Of a DNA stretch of 5,499 nt, positions 4,558 through 5,499 are shown piece after piece; positions within the stretch are counted from its first letter, which is position 1, and every line of letters starts with the position of its first letter. The notes under the pieces were generated by a model. That model was not told where the DNA came from and ran no database searches. It saw only the letters and a program-made list of their open reading frames with translations. The stretch covers positions 405 to 5,903 of the forward strand of contig DQBY01000105.1 in assembly GCA_003534085.1 (NCBI GenBank), given 5' to 3'. The stretch is from Candidatus Moraniibacteriota bacterium (GTDB taxonomy: Bacteria; Patescibacteriota; Minisyncoccia; Moranbacterales; UBA2206). A program made the translations under genes and the position numbers.

Positions 4558-5499
4558 ATGAAAGTTCATGTAAAAAGGCTGGACCTGGAAGAAATCAAAA
4601 AAGTATATGTGATCGGGATCAAGGGCTCCGGCATTGTCGGGCTGGTTGAAATTTTGGCTGCCAAAGGGATCGAGGTGACGGGATCGGACACGAATGAGAA
4701 ATTTTTCACCGACGACGTCCTGAAAAAATTAGGCATAAAATACATCGAGGGTTTTTCGGAGGAGAATCTTCCGAACGATGCCGATCTGATTCTTTACGGA
4801 ACTTCCTATAATGAAACGAACAATGTTGAATTTGCTGAAGCGAAAATAAGAGATCTGCAGATGATAAGCTATCCGGAAATGTTGGCGGAACTGTTCAACG
4901 GAAAATATGGAATTGCAGTTTGCGGAACGCACGGGAAAACGACGACTTCCGCGATGCTCGCGGACGTCATGAAAGAAGTGGGAACAGATACTGCCGCGGT
5001 GATCGGAAGTCGGGTAAAGGATTGGGGTTCAAACGCTTTGGCTGGCGAGGGGGAATTTTTCGTGATTGAGGCGGATGAGTTTCAGAACAAACTAAAAATG
5101 TATTTTCCTAAAGCAGCCATCTTGACCAGCATAGATTGGGACCATCCGGATACGTATCCCACTTTCGAAGAATACAAAAAGGCTTTTTCGGATTTTGTTT
5201 CGAAGATTCCCAAGACCGGATTTTTGGTCGTTTGGGGTGATAGCGTGGCGACTAATGAAATCGCCTGTTCTTGTCAATGCAAAATCATCAAATACGGTTT
5301 CCAGCCGGATAACGACATAGTTTTGGAAAAAATCAGCAATGATGAATTCAATCTGAAATTTTCGGGTAAGGATTTGGGGAATTTCAAGACTAAGTTGAAC
5401 GGAGATCATAATATGCTCAACGCCGCCGCTGTCATCGCGGTTTGCCGAGAGCTTAACCTGGATATGGAAAAAGTCCGTGAAGCACTACTTGCTTTTCAG
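4558..5499 (+). CDS. murC: UDP-N-acetylmuramate--L-alanine ligase (MurC-like Mur ligase), 3' end outside window
   Basis: Mur ligases couple ATP hydrolysis to addition of an amino acid or peptide to UDP-MurNAc; MurC adds L-Ala in the cytoplasm. The open frame gives 314 codons with no stop. The N-terminal Rossmann domain has VIGIKGSGIVGLVEIL (18-33), TGSD (41-44) and a GTSYNETNNVEFAEAK stretch (81-96). The ATPase domain has the P-loop VCGTHGKTTT (121-130), VIEADE (169-174), SIDWDHPDTYP (191-201) and NGDHNMLNAAA (281-291), and the frame enters the C-terminal domain region near the edge. MurC usually reads EADESD; here it is EADEFQ, closer to EADEYD of the recycling ligase Mpl. The ftsW-murG-murC order favours MurC. 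A CxCxC cluster (Cys237, 239, 241) is not a family motif I know. ATG 4558 sits 32 nt after murG with no Shine-Dalgarno, and is the only start leaving the normal short extension before the Rossmann loop. Confidence 0.88.
   Translation, partial: MKVHVKRLDLEEIKKVYVIGIKGSGIVGLVEILAAKGIEVTGSDTNEKFFTDDVLKKLGIKYIEGFSEENLPNDADLILYGTSYNETNNVEFAEAKIRDLQMISYPEMLAELFNGKYGIAVCGTHGKTTTSAMLADVMKEVGTDTAAVIGSRVKDWGSNALAGEGEFFVIEADEFQNKLKMYFPKAAILTSIDWDHPDTYPTFEEYKKAFSDFVSKIPKTGFLVVWGDSVATNEIACSCQCKIIKYGFQPDNDIVLEKISNDEFNLKFSGKDLGNFKTKLNGDHNMLNAAAVIAVCRELNLDMEKVREALLAFQ

Overview
The window is a compact, AT-leaning bacterial segment built around peptidoglycan synthesis, with a small RNA-binding gene and a tRNA-modification gene set among the wall genes. 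Every visible stop codon is TAA, and glycine is encoded by GGN with no in-frame TGA, so nothing suggests an altered genetic code. Short intergenic gaps, starts that mostly lack a Shine-Dalgarno sequence, a shortened TrmD, a tailed KhpA and a divergent MurC together suggest a Patescibacteria/CPR-type organism, for example a Parcubacteria relative. That assignment is inference from gene style, not a database match.

Layout. Positions 1-858, minus strand, hold the N-terminal half of a class A penicillin-binding protein: a membrane anchor plus the GT51 glycosyltransferase domain, running off the left edge. A divergent intergenic region (859-1053) carries a consensus sigma-70 promoter reading right (TTGACA, 17 bp, TATAAT). 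The predicted transcript starts at about 951 and begins at once with a roughly 75-nt stretch that can fold into a closed structure. The same stretch contains an 18-codon ORF with the best ribosome binding site in the window. Next come khpA (KH-domain RNA chaperone), two hairpins of which the second is a clear intrinsic terminator, and an AT-rich gap with a strong inverted repeat. The second gene group follows: trmD, ftsW (overlapping trmD by 8 nt), a gap with short repeats, murG, and murC running off the right edge.

How the genes fit together. MurC adds L-Ala to UDP-MurNAc. MurG makes lipid II on the inner membrane face. FtsW (SEDS) polymerises lipid II at the division site. The divergent class A PBP also polymerises and cross-links glycan. 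The ftsW-murG-murC order is the conserved dcw core. KhpA has been linked to cell-wall and division control in Gram-positive bacteria, so its place between a PBP and a dcw fragment may matter. TrmD makes m1G37 in tRNA and is joined translationally to ftsW here.

No mobile element, CRISPR array, tRNA or rRNA was seen. The features most worth a second look are the structured leader and uORF of khpA, the apparent Asp-to-Glu change at the TrmD catalytic position, and the repeat cluster between ftsW and murG.
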